A stretch of DNA of 64,000 nucleotides, from assembly GCA_030426765.1 (NCBI GenBank), contig JAUHXV010000005.1:1-64000 (forward strand), in the 5' to 3' direction. Shown piece after piece: positions 53,982 to 63,644 of this stretch. Both the position numbers and the translations under genes were made by a program. The DNA comes from Bacteroidia bacterium. GTDB taxonomy: Bacteria; Bacteroidota; Bacteroidia; Chitinophagales; Saprospiraceae. Under the pieces are notes generated by a model. The model was not told where the DNA came from. It worked only from the letters and a program-made list of their open reading frames with translations, and ran no database searches. Each line of letters starts with the position of its first letter. Within the stretch, counting starts at the first letter, position 1.

Positions 53982-55064
53982 GTGAGAAATTTGCTCTTTA
54001 TTCTGTTTATCTCAATATGCTTCACAGGCTATGCGCAACAGCCGGAATCTGTTTCGACTGCTGATTCACTTTTACAACAAGCCGTTTCGGAAGGGTTTTG
54101 CGTAGGGATTGCTGCTGGATTCTCCATTAATAACAACGTGGTTTGGAAGGGAAGTGCCGGGTACAGAAACAGCGAGGAGCAACTTGCCTTTACCCCTGAA
54201 ACTAAAAATCGAATCGCTTCAATTGCCAAGCCCATTACAGCAATAGCCATCCTTCAGCTTGTTGAAAAAGGTATGCTGAGTCTGGACACAGCCATTCAAA
54301 CGTACCTTCCGGATTTTCCGGTGCATAGTGATTCACCTGTGACTATCAGGCAACTGCTCAATCACTCATCCGGTATCCCGGCATATAAGAACAGTAAAGA
54401 AGCGGAAAACCAGACACATTACACAGATCTGGAAGACGCGATGCAGATTTTTGAAAATAGAAACCTGGTTTCCATTCCAGGAGAAGCGTTTCATTATACA
54501 ACGTACGGGTATGTTGTACTTGGAAGGATCATCGAAGTGATTTCTGAAATGCCATATGCCTTGTATATTCAGAAGCATATTCTCAACCCGCTGGACATGG
54601 CGCATACAGGCATTGAGATTTTTGGAAATCAGTATGATCAGAAGTCTGTTCTCTATGACCGGAATGATAAAGGCAAAATCAAGGAGGGTGGCCCTCATGA
54701 CCTGAGCGATCGAGTGCCCGGAGGTGGTTTTTACTCCACCGTAGAGGATTTACTCAAATTTGGTGACGCGGTTTTGAATCATACGCTCATCAGCACAGCC
54801 ACCACCCAATCAATGTTTTTAGATCAAGGGATTAAAAAAGAGGGTAATGCCTATGGACTTGGATGGTATCTGTATGGTACTAATCCGTCCTACGGCCCGG
54901 TATACGGGCATAATGGATCACAGATCGGCGCATCCACCTTTCTGATGCTCCTGCCGGAACAAAAGACGACTGTCGTCGTCCTGTCGAATACATCTGGCAG
55001 CATGCAGCAGGTGACGAACATTACGATCAGCCTCTTCGATATAGCCGCGGGATCAGGTCAGTAA
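53982..55064 (+). CDS. Serine hydrolase of the beta-lactamase/penicillin-binding (class C-like) fold
   Basis: A 360-residue exported protein starting at GTG, with a signal peptide ('LLFILFISICFTGYAQQ'). The catalytic SxxK is S80-I-A-K83 ('RIASIAKPIT'). The second motif position reads 'HYTTYGY' (Y-x-T in place of the usual Y-x-N), and the third is 'GHNGSQ'. Such proteins include D-amino-acid peptidases, esterases and regulators; a resistance role is not indicated. It is exported by the general pathway, with no T9SS domain. Confidence 0.88.
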   Translation: MRNLLFILFISICFTGYAQQPESVSTADSLLQQAVSEGFCVGIAAGFSINNNVVWKGSAGYRNSEEQLAFTPETKNRIASIAKPITAIAILQLVEKGMLSLDTAIQTYLPDFPVHSDSPVTIRQLLNHSSGIPAYKNSKEAENQTHYTDLEDAMQIFENRNLVSIPGEAFHYTTYGYVVLGRIIEVISEMPYALYIQKHILNPLDMAHTGIEIFGNQYDQKSVLYDRNDKGKIKEGGPHDLSDRVPGGGFYSTVEDLLKFGDAVLNHTLISTATTQSMFLDQGIKKEGNAYGLGWYLYGTNPSYGPVYGHNGSQIGASTFLMLLPEQKTTVVVLSNTSGSMQQVTNITISLFDIAAGSGQ

Positions 55065-55158
55065 CCGGAAATTGGCAGAAGAGGTACTGTATAGGGTGAT
55101 CCGGGACATTTCTGGCAAACATATTCCCGGCAGCCCGGTTTGTTTTGATTGTGATGTG

Positions 55159-55166
55159 TATTTTTG
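55159..55166 (+). promoter_or_regulatory. -7 element TATTTTTG before the GAPDH gene
   Basis: An exact TAnnTTTG match with TTTG at 55139-55142, 16 bp upstream, as a possible -33 part. The ATG follows 31 bp later. Confidence 0.5.
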
Positions 55167-55196
55167 CGGCAACCAAATCAGTAAACTTCCAAGCAT

Positions 55197-56648
55197 ATGT
55201 CCACAACCTCCTACAATGAAATGGTGCAGCACCGAATCACCCACGAAAAACTGGCTACGCGTTCCATTAAAGCCATCAACGACCTCTGGTACGACAGAGG
55301 CATTGAGATGGTGTTGTTTCGCAATCAGCTGATTGACAAACGGGCTTCGGAGATTCTGAGCCTGCACAACTATGCCAATAAGGTGGTAGGCAAACCCATT
55401 GAAATTGAGGCTACAACAGCCATTCTGGAGGCAATGCTGACATTGGATCTGTGTCCGGCACGTATGGATATCGGTAAACTCGCCGCTGAATGGGTCGAAA
55501 GTAGCCGAAAGCCCGGAGAGGAAAAAGCGTTTCTCGAGGACAAACTCAAAGATTTTATCGGGCCGGACAATTACACACCGACCGAACCCAAAGACGTGGT
55601 ACTCTATGGTTTTGGACGCATCGGACGACTGCTGGCCAGAGAACTTATCGCACAGGAAGGTCGTGGCGAACAATTACGCCTGCGGGCAATTGTAACCCGT
55701 GACAAAGGCACGACCATGCTCGAAAAACGCGCCTCATTACTACGCGTAGATTCGGTACACGGTGCATTTCCGGGAACCGTGGAAGCAGATGAATCACAAA
55801 ATGCACTCATCATCGATGGGCATATCATCCACATGATCAGCGCTGACCAACCAGAAGATATCGACTATACAGCCTACGGAATTTCTAATGCGCTGGTGAT
55901 TGACAATACAGGCGCCTTCCGCGATCTCGAAGCGCTCAGCCGTCACCTGAAAAGCAAAGGGGCGAGCAAAGTACTACTCACAGCACCCGGAAAAGGCGTA
56001 CCTAATATCGTACATGGCGTCAATCAACTGATGTTCAATCCGAATGAAGCAGATGTCTTTTCGGCTGCCTCTTGTACAACGAATGCAATTGTTCCGGTAC
56101 TCAAAGTGATCAACGACACCCTGGGCATCGAGAAAGGGCATATTGAAACAGTGCATGCCTATACCAATGACCAGAACCTGGTGGACAACCTCCATAAAAA
56201 ATACAGGAGGGGACGCGGTGCCGCGACGAACCTGGTGATCACTGAGACTGGAGCCGGTTCTGCCATCGATAAAGCCATTCCGGGACTCGGACCGAAGTTT
56301 ACATCAAATGCCATTCGCGTGCCGGTACCGGACGGGTCACTCGCTATTATGAACCTGCAGATCAGTAAAAAATCTTCCCTGGAAGATATCAATGAGATTA
56401 TGCGTAAGGCTTCTCTGGAAGGTGATCTTGTGGAACAGATCAATTACTCCATTAGTAATGAGTTGGTCAGCAGCGATATCATCGGAAACAGTTGTCCTGC
56501 GATCTTCGACTCGAAAGCCACACTGGTACACCAGGATGGAAAAAGCGTGGTGGTATACGTTTGGTACGACAATGAGTATGGATACACGCGCCAGGTCATG
56601 CGCCTCGGAAAATACATCGCTCAGGTACAGCGCAAGCGATATTATTAA
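55197..56648 (+). CDS. gap: Glyceraldehyde-3-phosphate dehydrogenase, long form
   Basis: A 483-residue GAPDH with an extra helical N-terminus of about 130 residues, typical of the long Bacteroidota form. The Rossmann loop is 'VVLYGFGRIGRLLARELI' near residue 135, and the catalytic Cys is C293 in 'SAASCTTNA', with 'HAYTNDQNLVDN' and the His-containing loop after it. It oxidises glyceraldehyde 3-phosphate with NAD(P)+ and phosphate, in glycolysis or gluconeogenesis. The genome may have a second, short GAPDH. Confidence 0.94.
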   Translation: MSTTSYNEMVQHRITHEKLATRSIKAINDLWYDRGIEMVLFRNQLIDKRASEILSLHNYANKVVGKPIEIEATTAILEAMLTLDLCPARMDIGKLAAEWVESSRKPGEEKAFLEDKLKDFIGPDNYTPTEPKDVVLYGFGRIGRLLARELIAQEGRGEQLRLRAIVTRDKGTTMLEKRASLLRVDSVHGAFPGTVEADESQNALIIDGHIIHMISADQPEDIDYTAYGISNALVIDNTGAFRDLEALSRHLKSKGASKVLLTAPGKGVPNIVHGVNQLMFNPNEADVFSAASCTTNAIVPVLKVINDTLGIEKGHIETVHAYTNDQNLVDNLHKKYRRGRGAATNLVITETGAGSAIDKAIPGLGPKFTSNAIRVPVPDGSLAIMNLQISKKSSLEDINEIMRKASLEGDLVEQINYSISNELVSSDIIGNSCPAIFDSKATLVHQDGKSVVVYVWYDNEYGYTRQVMRLGKYIAQVQRKRYY

Positions 56649-56748
56649 TCAGGGTCGTCCGGATCGACTTTCACAAGACGGATAAACTGAAAGGTTTGAC
56701 AACACTTATCACATCGATGCACCTTTGAAGGTGGATCTCTAAAATCGT

Positions 56749-57123
56749 ATGATCATGAAATCCGCGTTTATTGTACTCTCCTTTATTCTGCTGACTGGCT
56801 TCGTTGTGTCATGCAACCTTACTGTCGACGAAACACTTGTGTACGGTGATTGGAAAGGAGTGGAATGGCTGATCGAAGGTCAGGAGGGTAACTATGATGC
56901 CTCTTCCACCTATTTTTCCTTCGATACCACTGGAAGATATACCTACAATTATGGGGATATGGGTGAGCAGGGAAACTTCACAGTCGTTAACAACGAGCTA
57001 TTTACGACTCCGGATGGAGGAATGAAAATGATGGTTAGGATCCAAAAACTCACACCCGATACGATGGTGCTGGGGATGAACAGAGGCGGAACATCGGAGA
57101 CGCTTACCCTGGCCAAACAATAA
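56749..57123 (+). CDS. Small lipoprotein, lipocalin-like
   Basis: A 124-residue protein with a lipoprotein signal ('AFIVLSFILLTGFVVSCNLT', lipobox Cys about 22). The mature part of about 100 residues has 'YGDWKGVEWLIEGQ' and beta strands ending 'VLGMNRGGTSETLTL', as in small lipocalin-like Bacteroidota proteins. The function is unknown. It converges with the HD-domain gene across 3 bp. Confidence 0.78.
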   Translation: MIMKSAFIVLSFILLTGFVVSCNLTVDETLVYGDWKGVEWLIEGQEGNYDASSTYFSFDTTGRYTYNYGDMGEQGNFTVVNNELFTTPDGGMKMMVRIQKLTPDTMVLGMNRGGTSETLTLAKQ

Positions 57124-57126
57124 GCT

Positions 57127-57705
57127 TTACATGGTGCTCAGGATCTCTTTAAGATGCTGTTGTTTTTTTGCTTCCAGATGCGTTTTTGCATAATCAGTGT
57201 GATAGTGATGTCTGCGCAGAAAGTTTGCCTGAATTTCATCAAATCGATGAATGGTCAACGTGGGATCGTAGTGTTTAAACTCGCGAAACAAATTCTGACT
57301 GATAGGATAAAACAGCTCAGTACCCAGATACTCAAGATCAGCATCAGCTACAATCATTTCCAGCAGCGTTTTGGGTGTCTGTGGAATTTTGGTAGCCATG
57401 ATCATGCCACAGACGATTTCAATTTCGTCCTGTTCGAAGTGATAGACTTTTAATTTTTCCCGCGAAATTTCACACCCGACTTCTTCATGATTTTGCCGCT
57501 GACGAATAAATCCAATGTCGTGCAGGAGTGCGGCGACTTTAACCAGAAATAAATCACGGCCACCTACATTTTCCTGTCGTGAGATATGTTCTGCTTTCTC
57601 GATGACATATGCGGTATGTTCCGGGCAATGGTATTTCAGACCTTCCGGTAACTGGGTATTTAGAATCTCAAAAACATCGTCATGCAGCTCCTGGTAAACG
57701 CTCAT
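57127..57705 (-). CDS. HD-domain phosphohydrolase
   Basis: A 192-residue HD protein: metal residues in 'YHCPEHTAYV', 'VAALLHDIGF' (the H-D pair near residue 62), 'NHEEVGCEISRE' and the last Asp in 'VADADLEYLG'. HD enzymes cleave phosphoesters, often nucleotides; the substrate is not told by the sequence. It follows the YitT gene by 3 bp on the same strand and is likely its operon partner. Confidence 0.9.
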   Translation of the reverse strand: MSVYQELHDDVFEILNTQLPEGLKYHCPEHTAYVIEKAEHISRQENVGGRDLFLVKVAALLHDIGFIRQRQNHEEVGCEISREKLKVYHFEQDEIEIVCGMIMATKIPQTPKTLLEMIVADADLEYLGTELFYPISQNLFREFKHYDPTLTIHRFDEIQANFLRRHHYHTDYAKTHLEAKKQQHLKEILSTM

Positions 57706-57708
57706 CCG

Positions 57709-58596
57709 TCAATGTTTAACTTTTTGTTTGATGACACCTCCGGTGACTTCTTTGATGCTTTGAATGAAAACAAAAGCATGCGGATCTTCTTCCAGAATGG
57801 CATTGCGCATGCGATGAATCTCAAGGCGTGTCACAATGGTCATGACAATATCACAATCGTTTTTGATATCAAAGCTGGTGGGCAGATACCCGCGCTCTCC
57901 CTTGTATACGGAAATCGCTTTATTAAAATCATTGACAATGATGCTTTTAATCGCTTCGTGCTTTCCGGAAATTACGGTCATAGCCGTGTATTCTTCAAAA
58001 CCATCCACCACATAATCTGATATTTTCATAGCCGTAAAATAGGTGACGATTGAATACATGGCTTTTTCCACGCCTAAAAAACAAGCAGCTATGATAAACA
58101 GTGTGGTATTGACAAGCATGACAATCTCACTCGTTGAAAACCCTGATTTTTTATGTGTGTAGTCTGCAATGACCTCCAATCCGTCTAACACACACCCTCC
58201 TTTGATGGCAAGCCCAATCCCCAATCCGATAAAAAAACCACCGAAAAGCGCAACCAGAACTAACTGATCTGTCCGCACCTCAATGATGGGCATTACATAC
58301 ATGGCAATCGCCAGAAGAAGAATGGCAAAACTGGTCTGCACCGCAAAAGATTTACCAATTTTTTTATATCCAATCAGGACAAAGGGAATATTCAAAATGA
58401 TAAGAAGCAAGCTTATCGGGATACCCCATTTTTTATAAATTAGAATGGACATGCCTACCACACCACCATCAATAAAGCCTTTTGGTATCAGGAAGGATTG
58501 AAGGGCAAAAGCAAGGCTCAATACACCTGCCAGTGTAAAAAGAATGGAATGCCATGAAAAAATCCGATTCCAGTCAATTGAGTCGTGTTGCGTCAT
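57709..58596 (-). CDS. YitT-family membrane protein (DUF161 + DUF2179)
   Basis: A 295-residue protein with five to six membrane helices in the first about 200 residues ('FALQSFLIPKGFIDGGVVGMSILIYKKWGIPISLLLIILNIPF', the YitT signature) and a cytoplasmic DUF2179 domain of about 80 residues at the end ('YTAMTVISGKHEAIKSIIVNDFNKAISVYKGERGYL', then 'IVMTIVTRLEI'). YitT proteins are proposed transporters or regulators. Here the gene heads a two-gene operon with an HD phosphohydrolase. Confidence 0.92.
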   Translation of the reverse strand: MTQHDSIDWNRIFSWHSILFTLAGVLSLAFALQSFLIPKGFIDGGVVGMSILIYKKWGIPISLLLIILNIPFVLIGYKKIGKSFAVQTSFAILLLAIAMYVMPIIEVRTDQLVLVALFGGFFIGLGIGLAIKGGCVLDGLEVIADYTHKKSGFSTSEIVMLVNTTLFIIAACFLGVEKAMYSIVTYFTAMKISDYVVDGFEEYTAMTVISGKHEAIKSIIVNDFNKAISVYKGERGYLPTSFDIKNDCDIVMTIVTRLEIHRMRNAILEEDPHAFVFIQSIKEVTGGVIKQKVKH

Positions 58597-58975
58597 TTAG
58601 GGTTATTTGGTCTGAACAGCAGTGCGTAAAAATAGTCTTTTCAAAGCGAAAGCAGATTTTACAAAACAGATCCTTTGGTGGCCGCGCGGGTATGCAATAA
58701 GATTTAGCTGAGGGTTCCGCTGACCTCATCAGACAGGCTGGCTATGGATAGAATAGTGGAATTGAAATATTTATATATGGTAAATATTTAATATGTAGTT
58801 ACCCTAAATTTAATGAGATGAAGAGGATGGAGAATTGAATTCACAAGGATCTCACGAATAAGGACCATTTAACAGAAACCTCAGCCCAACTTTCTTTATT
58901 ATTTTTCTACTTCACTATACTGACCCCCGACGTTTCTGTATTCCAGAATGAAGCGCGGCCGAACAACCAACCGAT
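58597..58975. other. 379-bp divergent intergenic region
   Basis: No gene is visible. It separates the YitT operon (minus) from a serine hydrolase gene (plus). The middle is very AT-rich, with a direct repeat AAATATTTA at 58765-58773 and 58782-58790. Each copy is nearly self-complementary, so it could bind a regulator or bend DNA. CTATTTTTAC on the minus strand near 58630 is a weak -7 candidate for the YitT gene. Confidence 0.4.
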
Positions 58976-60277
58976 ATGTATAAAATGATATTTATTCTGG
59001 CCTGTCTGACGATACCGTTACAAACCCGTTGTCAGGATTTATACTTTCCTCCCAACTCAGGTAATGAGTGGGAAACCATTTCTCCGGATGAACTCAACTG
59101 GTGTCCGGATCGGATTGATGCCCTGTATGATGTGCTTGAAGAAAACAACACCAAAGCATTTATCATTCTGAAGGATGGCAAAATCGTGCTTGAAAAATAC
59201 TTTGCTCCTTTTGTGCAGGATAGTATCTGGTACTGGGCATCGGCCGGGAAAAGCCTGACCTCTCTGCTGGTCGGCATGGCGCAGGAAGATGGCTTTTTGG
59301 ATAACAATGATCCTTCTGGTGATTATCTCGGTAGTGGATGGACGTCCTGCGCGGAACTCGAAGAATCCGCCATCACAGTTTGGAATCAGCTCACAATGAC
59401 CACCGGCCTGGACGATGGTGTGCCTGACGTGGATTGTTATCTGGACACCTGTCTGATGTGCCTCACCACGCCCGGAACCCGTTGGGCTTACCACAATGCA
59501 CCCTATACTTTGCTTTCTGATGTGCTGGCTTCCGCCACAGGGATGACTGTCAATGCGTATATTCAAAACAAACTCACTGATCTGACTGGGATTAATGGTT
59601 TGTTTGTACCTCTAGGGTACAATACGGTATTCTTCAGCCGCCCGAGGGTGATGGCCAGATTTGGGTTGCTGATGCTCAATGGTGGAAAATGGAACAACGT
59701 CGACATCCTGTCTGACACAGCATACTTTAACCAGATGATCAACACCTCACAGGACCTCAACAAGTCGTATGGGTATCTGTGGTGGCTAAATGGAAAGGAA
59801 TCCTATATGTTACCCGGGATCCAGTTTGTTATCCCGGGAAGTATCGTTCCCGCAGCACCTGATGATATGTATGCCGCCATCGGCAGAAACGGACAGTTTG
59901 TAAACATCATCCCGAGTCAGAACATGGTTGTAGTCCGTATGGGCAATGCTCCGGATGATTCACAGGTACCAAATGTGCTCCTTCAGGATATCTGGGAACA
60001 AATCAATCAGCTGGAATGTGTCGTCGCGAATGAAGAACTTAGTGCGAATACTTCACTCACAGTATATCCCAATCCCACTTCAGGTTACTTCACTGTAGAG
60101 TGGCCGAAACACGCATTTCGTTATTCTCTGTACAATGCACAGGGGCATATCGTCCGTTCAGAGGAATCATGTTTCGACAGGTATGCAGATATATCGGATA
60201 TACCTCCCGGCATATATCTTGCGAAAGCGGATTCAGGTGATGAAACCCGGTTTTCCAAACTCGTTGTAACGGATTAA
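58976..60277 (+). CDS. Secreted serine hydrolase (beta-lactamase fold) with T9SS type A domain
   Basis: A 433-residue exported protein. Signal peptide 'MIFILACLTIPLQTRCQ', catalytic SxxK S89-A-G-K92 ('YWASAGKSLTS') and later 'WAYHNAPYTLLSDVL' (Y-x-N, the second motif). A type A sorting domain ends it ('LTVYPNPTSGYFTVEW' to 'RFSKLVVTD'). It likely cleaves an ester or peptide outside the cell. It differs from the other serine hydrolase of this window by its surface sorting. Confidence 0.88.
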   Translation: MYKMIFILACLTIPLQTRCQDLYFPPNSGNEWETISPDELNWCPDRIDALYDVLEENNTKAFIILKDGKIVLEKYFAPFVQDSIWYWASAGKSLTSLLVGMAQEDGFLDNNDPSGDYLGSGWTSCAELEESAITVWNQLTMTTGLDDGVPDVDCYLDTCLMCLTTPGTRWAYHNAPYTLLSDVLASATGMTVNAYIQNKLTDLTGINGLFVPLGYNTVFFSRPRVMARFGLLMLNGGKWNNVDILSDTAYFNQMINTSQDLNKSYGYLWWLNGKESYMLPGIQFVIPGSIVPAAPDDMYAAIGRNGQFVNIIPSQNMVVVRMGNAPDDSQVPNVLLQDIWEQINQLECVVANEELSANTSLTVYPNPTSGYFTVEWPKHAFRYSLYNAQGHIVRSEESCFDRYADISDIPPGIYLAKADSGDETRFSKLVVTD

Positions 60278-60308
60278 CACAAGCTGATGCGAGGCAAAAG
60301 ACCTTCGC

Positions 60309-62543
60309 TTATATTTCGCAGGAACCTCCCGAACAGGCGATAGCACTGGTCGTAGACACATCCTGGTATTCCGGTTCCGAAAGAATCTCTACAAAATCAA
60401 TCAGTCGGAAATTGCGGCTGATCTTGACCCATTTGTGCCAGAGGTGCACATCTTTCATACAGTGAATTGTGTCTGTCAGGTTGCCTTTAAAGTAGTTGCG
60501 ACTAAACTGCTTGACACGCCGTACCCAGTCTTTCTTCAATAAGACATCTGATCGGGTACCACTCATCGGCAACTTAGCGTCCTGCACCAGTTTAACTGCG
60601 CGCCAAAGATCATTGTTGAAATAGTGCAGACCATCCACAATCAGTCCGGACATAAAGATGGCCGCGTCACCATATTTGTTGACTAGTTCCTGCGTATTGA
60701 GAACGGAAGTAAAGGGAGCCTGCGCATAGTCCTTGTCGCCGAATTGAGAGATAAAAGAACAGGCAGAGAAATTTTCCTGATGACGGAATATATAGTCTAC
60801 CACTTCTTCTTTGTTATCAATGATGACCGTATTACTCACATTGTGATTGGTCAGCGGATTGTAACAGTGTTCTTCGTTTTTACCTTCCTTAATCCAGGAG
60901 TTCTGCACGAGTTCAATCAACTTCAGGTGTTTGACACCATGCATTTCATCTTTGACGATGACGTCATCATGATTTTCACAAGGCACATAGACGACCCAGT
61001 CAGATTGTGTATTGGACCATAGGGATTCTTCCAGCATCTCAGGATAGTGATCCTGCAGATAACGCGCCGTTTCACTTTCCTTGTTGAGTTGCATAATCCG
61101 GAAATAGCGCTTGCTGTGCTCCGGGTGAATTCCCGAGGCCGTTTTCAGGATCACGGAAGCATTGCCGGAAGGTTTGACCGTAGTGGTTCTGGCCGCTGGC
61201 TGTATGCCGATCAGGCGTGCCACTTCTGCATTCGTTTGTTTGACGATTCGCGCGCCCTGACGAAGGATTTCTTCATTAAATAATTCAGGGCGACTCATCC
61301 ATCCGGTTATCGAAACACCAATCAGCGCTTCTCCGGCAACAATTTCTTCTGTTTGTTTGCCGAGGTATGGAAAATCAGTATACCCCGCCTGCAAGGTGCC
61401 GAGGATCGAAGATTTGCGACACAGGTCAAAGAACTTATCCTGGTCAAACTGCCCTTTCTCATTTACACAGGCAGAAGCATTGAGCTCGTTCAGGTTGCAA
61501 AACTGAAAAGCGGCTTCCTGTTTGTTTTTACTCTGCTCGTAAAAATTAAATCCAATCTCAAAGCACGGATTAAACATTTCATCTTCGTGCGACATGAAGA
61601 CAAAACCCAGATCGTTATCTCCTTCATTGAGAGAAACGAGTTCATCAAACTCTTCACGGCTGAAGGAATGACGCAGAAGGCCAACAGAATTATTGCTGCG
61701 TGCGCGCCAGGGATGTGTTTGTCGCCAGTGTCCGGTTTTGGCGCGGATCAGTTCTTCATCATCCGGATCCATAATGATATTCATGGCACTCCGGCGTACA
61801 CCACCGGAGAGTACAGCATCGGAGATGTGCATAAAGATATCGTAAGCGATCACTGATTTAAACGGTGCACTTTCACGCTCTCCGATATACTGAGTCAGCA
61901 TAGTTTCTATGCGCTCGATGGATTGTTTCAAACCTTCCGGGCCGGGCGCTTTAAAGCCACCGGAGATCGGAGCACCTTTAGGGCGTATTTCCGAATAGTC
62001 AAATCGTATCTGGTGACGGAAGTACTCATTATACAAGGATGGATGATGGCAGTAGGAACTGATCAGCACCTTAATGGCTTCAGCCCATCCTTCAATGGAG
62101 TCGGGGATCACATAGGATTTGAGTTTGGATCCTTTGCGGTACAACAGGGGAAGTTGCTCGACAAATTTTTTCTTCAGGGATACACCCAACCCGGTGCCTG
62201 ATAGCAACACGAAAAACCCTTTGTTAAATACATCCGGAGCATATGCATACGTCGTACAGCAATTGTAAATCCGGGCATTGTTGCGGATGATCTGGTCGCC
62301 TCGAAACTGTAGATTGCGCTGGGAGGCAAGAAACTCTCTCTTATAATAAGAGGATGAAATCTCCTCCAGCAGGGGCTGGATATCCGGCCCGTATTTCATG
62401 AGATGCGTCCCGAGTACTTTATCACATGCCTCTTCCCAGGTTTCATAGCGCTGGAGGATTGGATCCCATTTGAGGTAGTCAGAGTAGAGTTTCAGTTGAG
62501 ACAGGAATTCCTTTCCCTTATCGGCGGGTTGCATAGACATCAT
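60309..62543 (-). CDS. Adenosylcobalamin-dependent ribonucleotide reductase (class II, monomeric type)
   Basis: A 744-residue protein, close to the 739 of the Lactobacillus leichmannii RTPR. Active-site residues are C327 and E329 in 'NPCFEIGFN' (thiyl-radical Cys and base), C349 in 'FCNLNE' (redox partner), and C95/C96 near the N-terminus for the other redox Cys. The C-terminal pair is C737/C742 ('CSGGSCEI'). It makes deoxynucleotides using B12 as the radical source, so the cell depends on cobalamin for this enzyme. No cobalamin riboswitch was recognised upstream. It converges with the serine hydrolase gene across 31 bp. Confidence 0.9.
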   Translation of the reverse strand: MMSMQPADKGKEFLSQLKLYSDYLKWDPILQRYETWEEACDKVLGTHLMKYGPDIQPLLEEISSSYYKREFLASQRNLQFRGDQIIRNNARIYNCCTTYAYAPDVFNKGFFVLLSGTGLGVSLKKKFVEQLPLLYRKGSKLKSYVIPDSIEGWAEAIKVLISSYCHHPSLYNEYFRHQIRFDYSEIRPKGAPISGGFKAPGPEGLKQSIERIETMLTQYIGERESAPFKSVIAYDIFMHISDAVLSGGVRRSAMNIIMDPDDEELIRAKTGHWRQTHPWRARSNNSVGLLRHSFSREEFDELVSLNEGDNDLGFVFMSHEDEMFNPCFEIGFNFYEQSKNKQEAAFQFCNLNELNASACVNEKGQFDQDKFFDLCRKSSILGTLQAGYTDFPYLGKQTEEIVAGEALIGVSITGWMSRPELFNEEILRQGARIVKQTNAEVARLIGIQPAARTTTVKPSGNASVILKTASGIHPEHSKRYFRIMQLNKESETARYLQDHYPEMLEESLWSNTQSDWVVYVPCENHDDVIVKDEMHGVKHLKLIELVQNSWIKEGKNEEHCYNPLTNHNVSNTVIIDNKEEVVDYIFRHQENFSACSFISQFGDKDYAQAPFTSVLNTQELVNKYGDAAIFMSGLIVDGLHYFNNDLWRAVKLVQDAKLPMSGTRSDVLLKKDWVRRVKQFSRNYFKGNLTDTIHCMKDVHLWHKWVKISRNFRLIDFVEILSEPEYQDVSTTSAIACSGGSCEI

Positions 62544-62584
62544 CTTAGTGGTTTCGAAATTTCAGGCCGTGGGACGACCTTGCA

Positions 62585-62612
62585 CAAATGTAGATATTAG
62601 ATAATGTTCTAA
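62585..62612 (-). promoter_or_regulatory. Promoter and palindrome upstream of the class II RNR gene
   Basis: On the minus strand, TACATTTG (plus-strand 62585-62592) matches the -7 consensus. TTAGATAATGTTCTAA (62597-62612) is a palindrome with 5-bp arms just upstream of it, so it overlaps the region where RNA polymerase binds. It is a candidate operator. Confidence 0.5.
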
Positions 62613-62657
62613 TGCAAATTGAGGTGACTTTTTTGAAAAAAATCCGCTTTACACGTT

Positions 62658-62675
62658 AAACGTAATTCTACGTTT
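62658..62675. repeat. Inverted repeat AAACGTA/TACGTTT in the RNR-META divergent region
   Basis: A perfect 7-bp pair with a 4-nt loop in the 321-bp divergent spacer 62544-62864. The rest of that spacer shows only AT-rich sequence. It could be an operator; nothing identifies the protein. Confidence 0.5.
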
Positions 62676-62864
62676 TAAATTTCAAAAGGCAACTCTCTGA
62701 CAAACAACGAACAGACAGAAATGACGTACACTCTACTTCAAAGTCTGCTGCCTAACGATCTCATTTTTAGGCTCTCGATTCGACTTAGCTACCCGTCACA
62801 GTGAAAATTGCAGCCAATACAGTACATTGCGTTATTATTAATTGACCCGTAAAAAAGCGTTTTT

Positions 62865-63644
62865 ATGTATCGGATTTTCGTTTTGTGGCTATCCTTTATT
62901 TGTTTAGCCTGCCCGGGAAGTTCCGGAGATAATGGTGCGGCCACTGAGCTGCTTACAGATGATGTGACCAGGACAGACAGCCTGTCCATTGCCCCGTATT
63001 TTAAAGGACATGGATATGATCCCGCCTGGAAACTGACGATCTATGAAGATCGTATTGAGTTTGAATCCGAAACTACCGGTTTTGAATCCGTCATGCTTCC
63101 GCATGTCCATCCTGAAAAGGATCTGGGCAAAAAGGTATATGAGGGAAATGCGGAAAACACGCAGTTCCGCATAGAAATCGCACATGAAAACTGTTCGATT
63201 GAAAGTTCAAACGAAAGTTTCGTATACAGCTTATCAGTTTCACTTCTTTCTGAAAATTCTAAAGCACCCGTGTTGTTTGAAGGATGCGGTCGATACATCA
63301 CAGATATACGATTGGAAGGCAGGTGGATACTGACAGCCATCAGGGATAGTGCGATCGTTCAGGAGGCCGGTACAGAAAACCTGACGATGCTTGAGCTTGC
63401 GCCTGACGGCAATTCTTTTTTTGGATTTGCCGGTTGTAATAAAATTCAGGGTAGGTTGTTTAGCGAAAAAACCCTTTTGCGGTTTACAGACGTCGTCTCG
63501 ACCCGAATGACCTGTCCACAGCAGTCACTTGAAGACAGTTTTCTTGAGGCACTTGGTTTTTCCACGGAATACAAACTGGAAGGAAATCAACTTATCTTAT
63601 CCAATCCTGTTTCTTCTACATTGTCCTTTAAAAAAGAGCAATAG
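62865..63644 (+). CDS. META-domain (HslJ-like) lipoprotein
   Basis: A 259-residue lipoprotein with a short signal and lipobox ('VLWLSFICLACPGS', Cys about 16). An N-terminal part of about 130 residues resembles COG3650-type envelope domains ('GYDPAWKLTIYEDRIEFES'). The C-terminal part is a META domain ('LELAPDGNSFFGFAGCNKIQGRL' and 'DVVSTRMTCPQQSLEDSFLEAL'). META proteins such as HslJ are linked to heat or antibiotic stress. It is divergent from the RNR gene. Confidence 0.87.
   Translation: MYRIFVLWLSFICLACPGSSGDNGAATELLTDDVTRTDSLSIAPYFKGHGYDPAWKLTIYEDRIEFESETTGFESVMLPHVHPEKDLGKKVYEGNAENTQFRIEIAHENCSIESSNESFVYSLSVSLLSENSKAPVLFEGCGRYITDIRLEGRWILTAIRDSAIVQEAGTENLTMLELAPDGNSFFGFAGCNKIQGRLFSEKTLLRFTDVVSTRMTCPQQSLEDSFLEALGFSTEYKLEGNQLILSNPVSSTLSFKKEQ

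Noticed and set aside
53982-55064. Beta-lactamase-like motifs as a sign of antibiotic resistance
   Set aside because: The SxxK fold is shared by many peptidases and esterases, and the second motif (Y-x-T) differs from true class C enzymes. Nothing points to resistance. The same holds for the serine hydrolase at 58976 and the MBL-fold protein at 31979.
62544-62864. Cobalamin riboswitch before the class II ribonucleotide reductase
   Set aside because: I looked for a B12-box-like sequence in the 321-bp spacer and saw none; only a promoter and inverted repeats are present.
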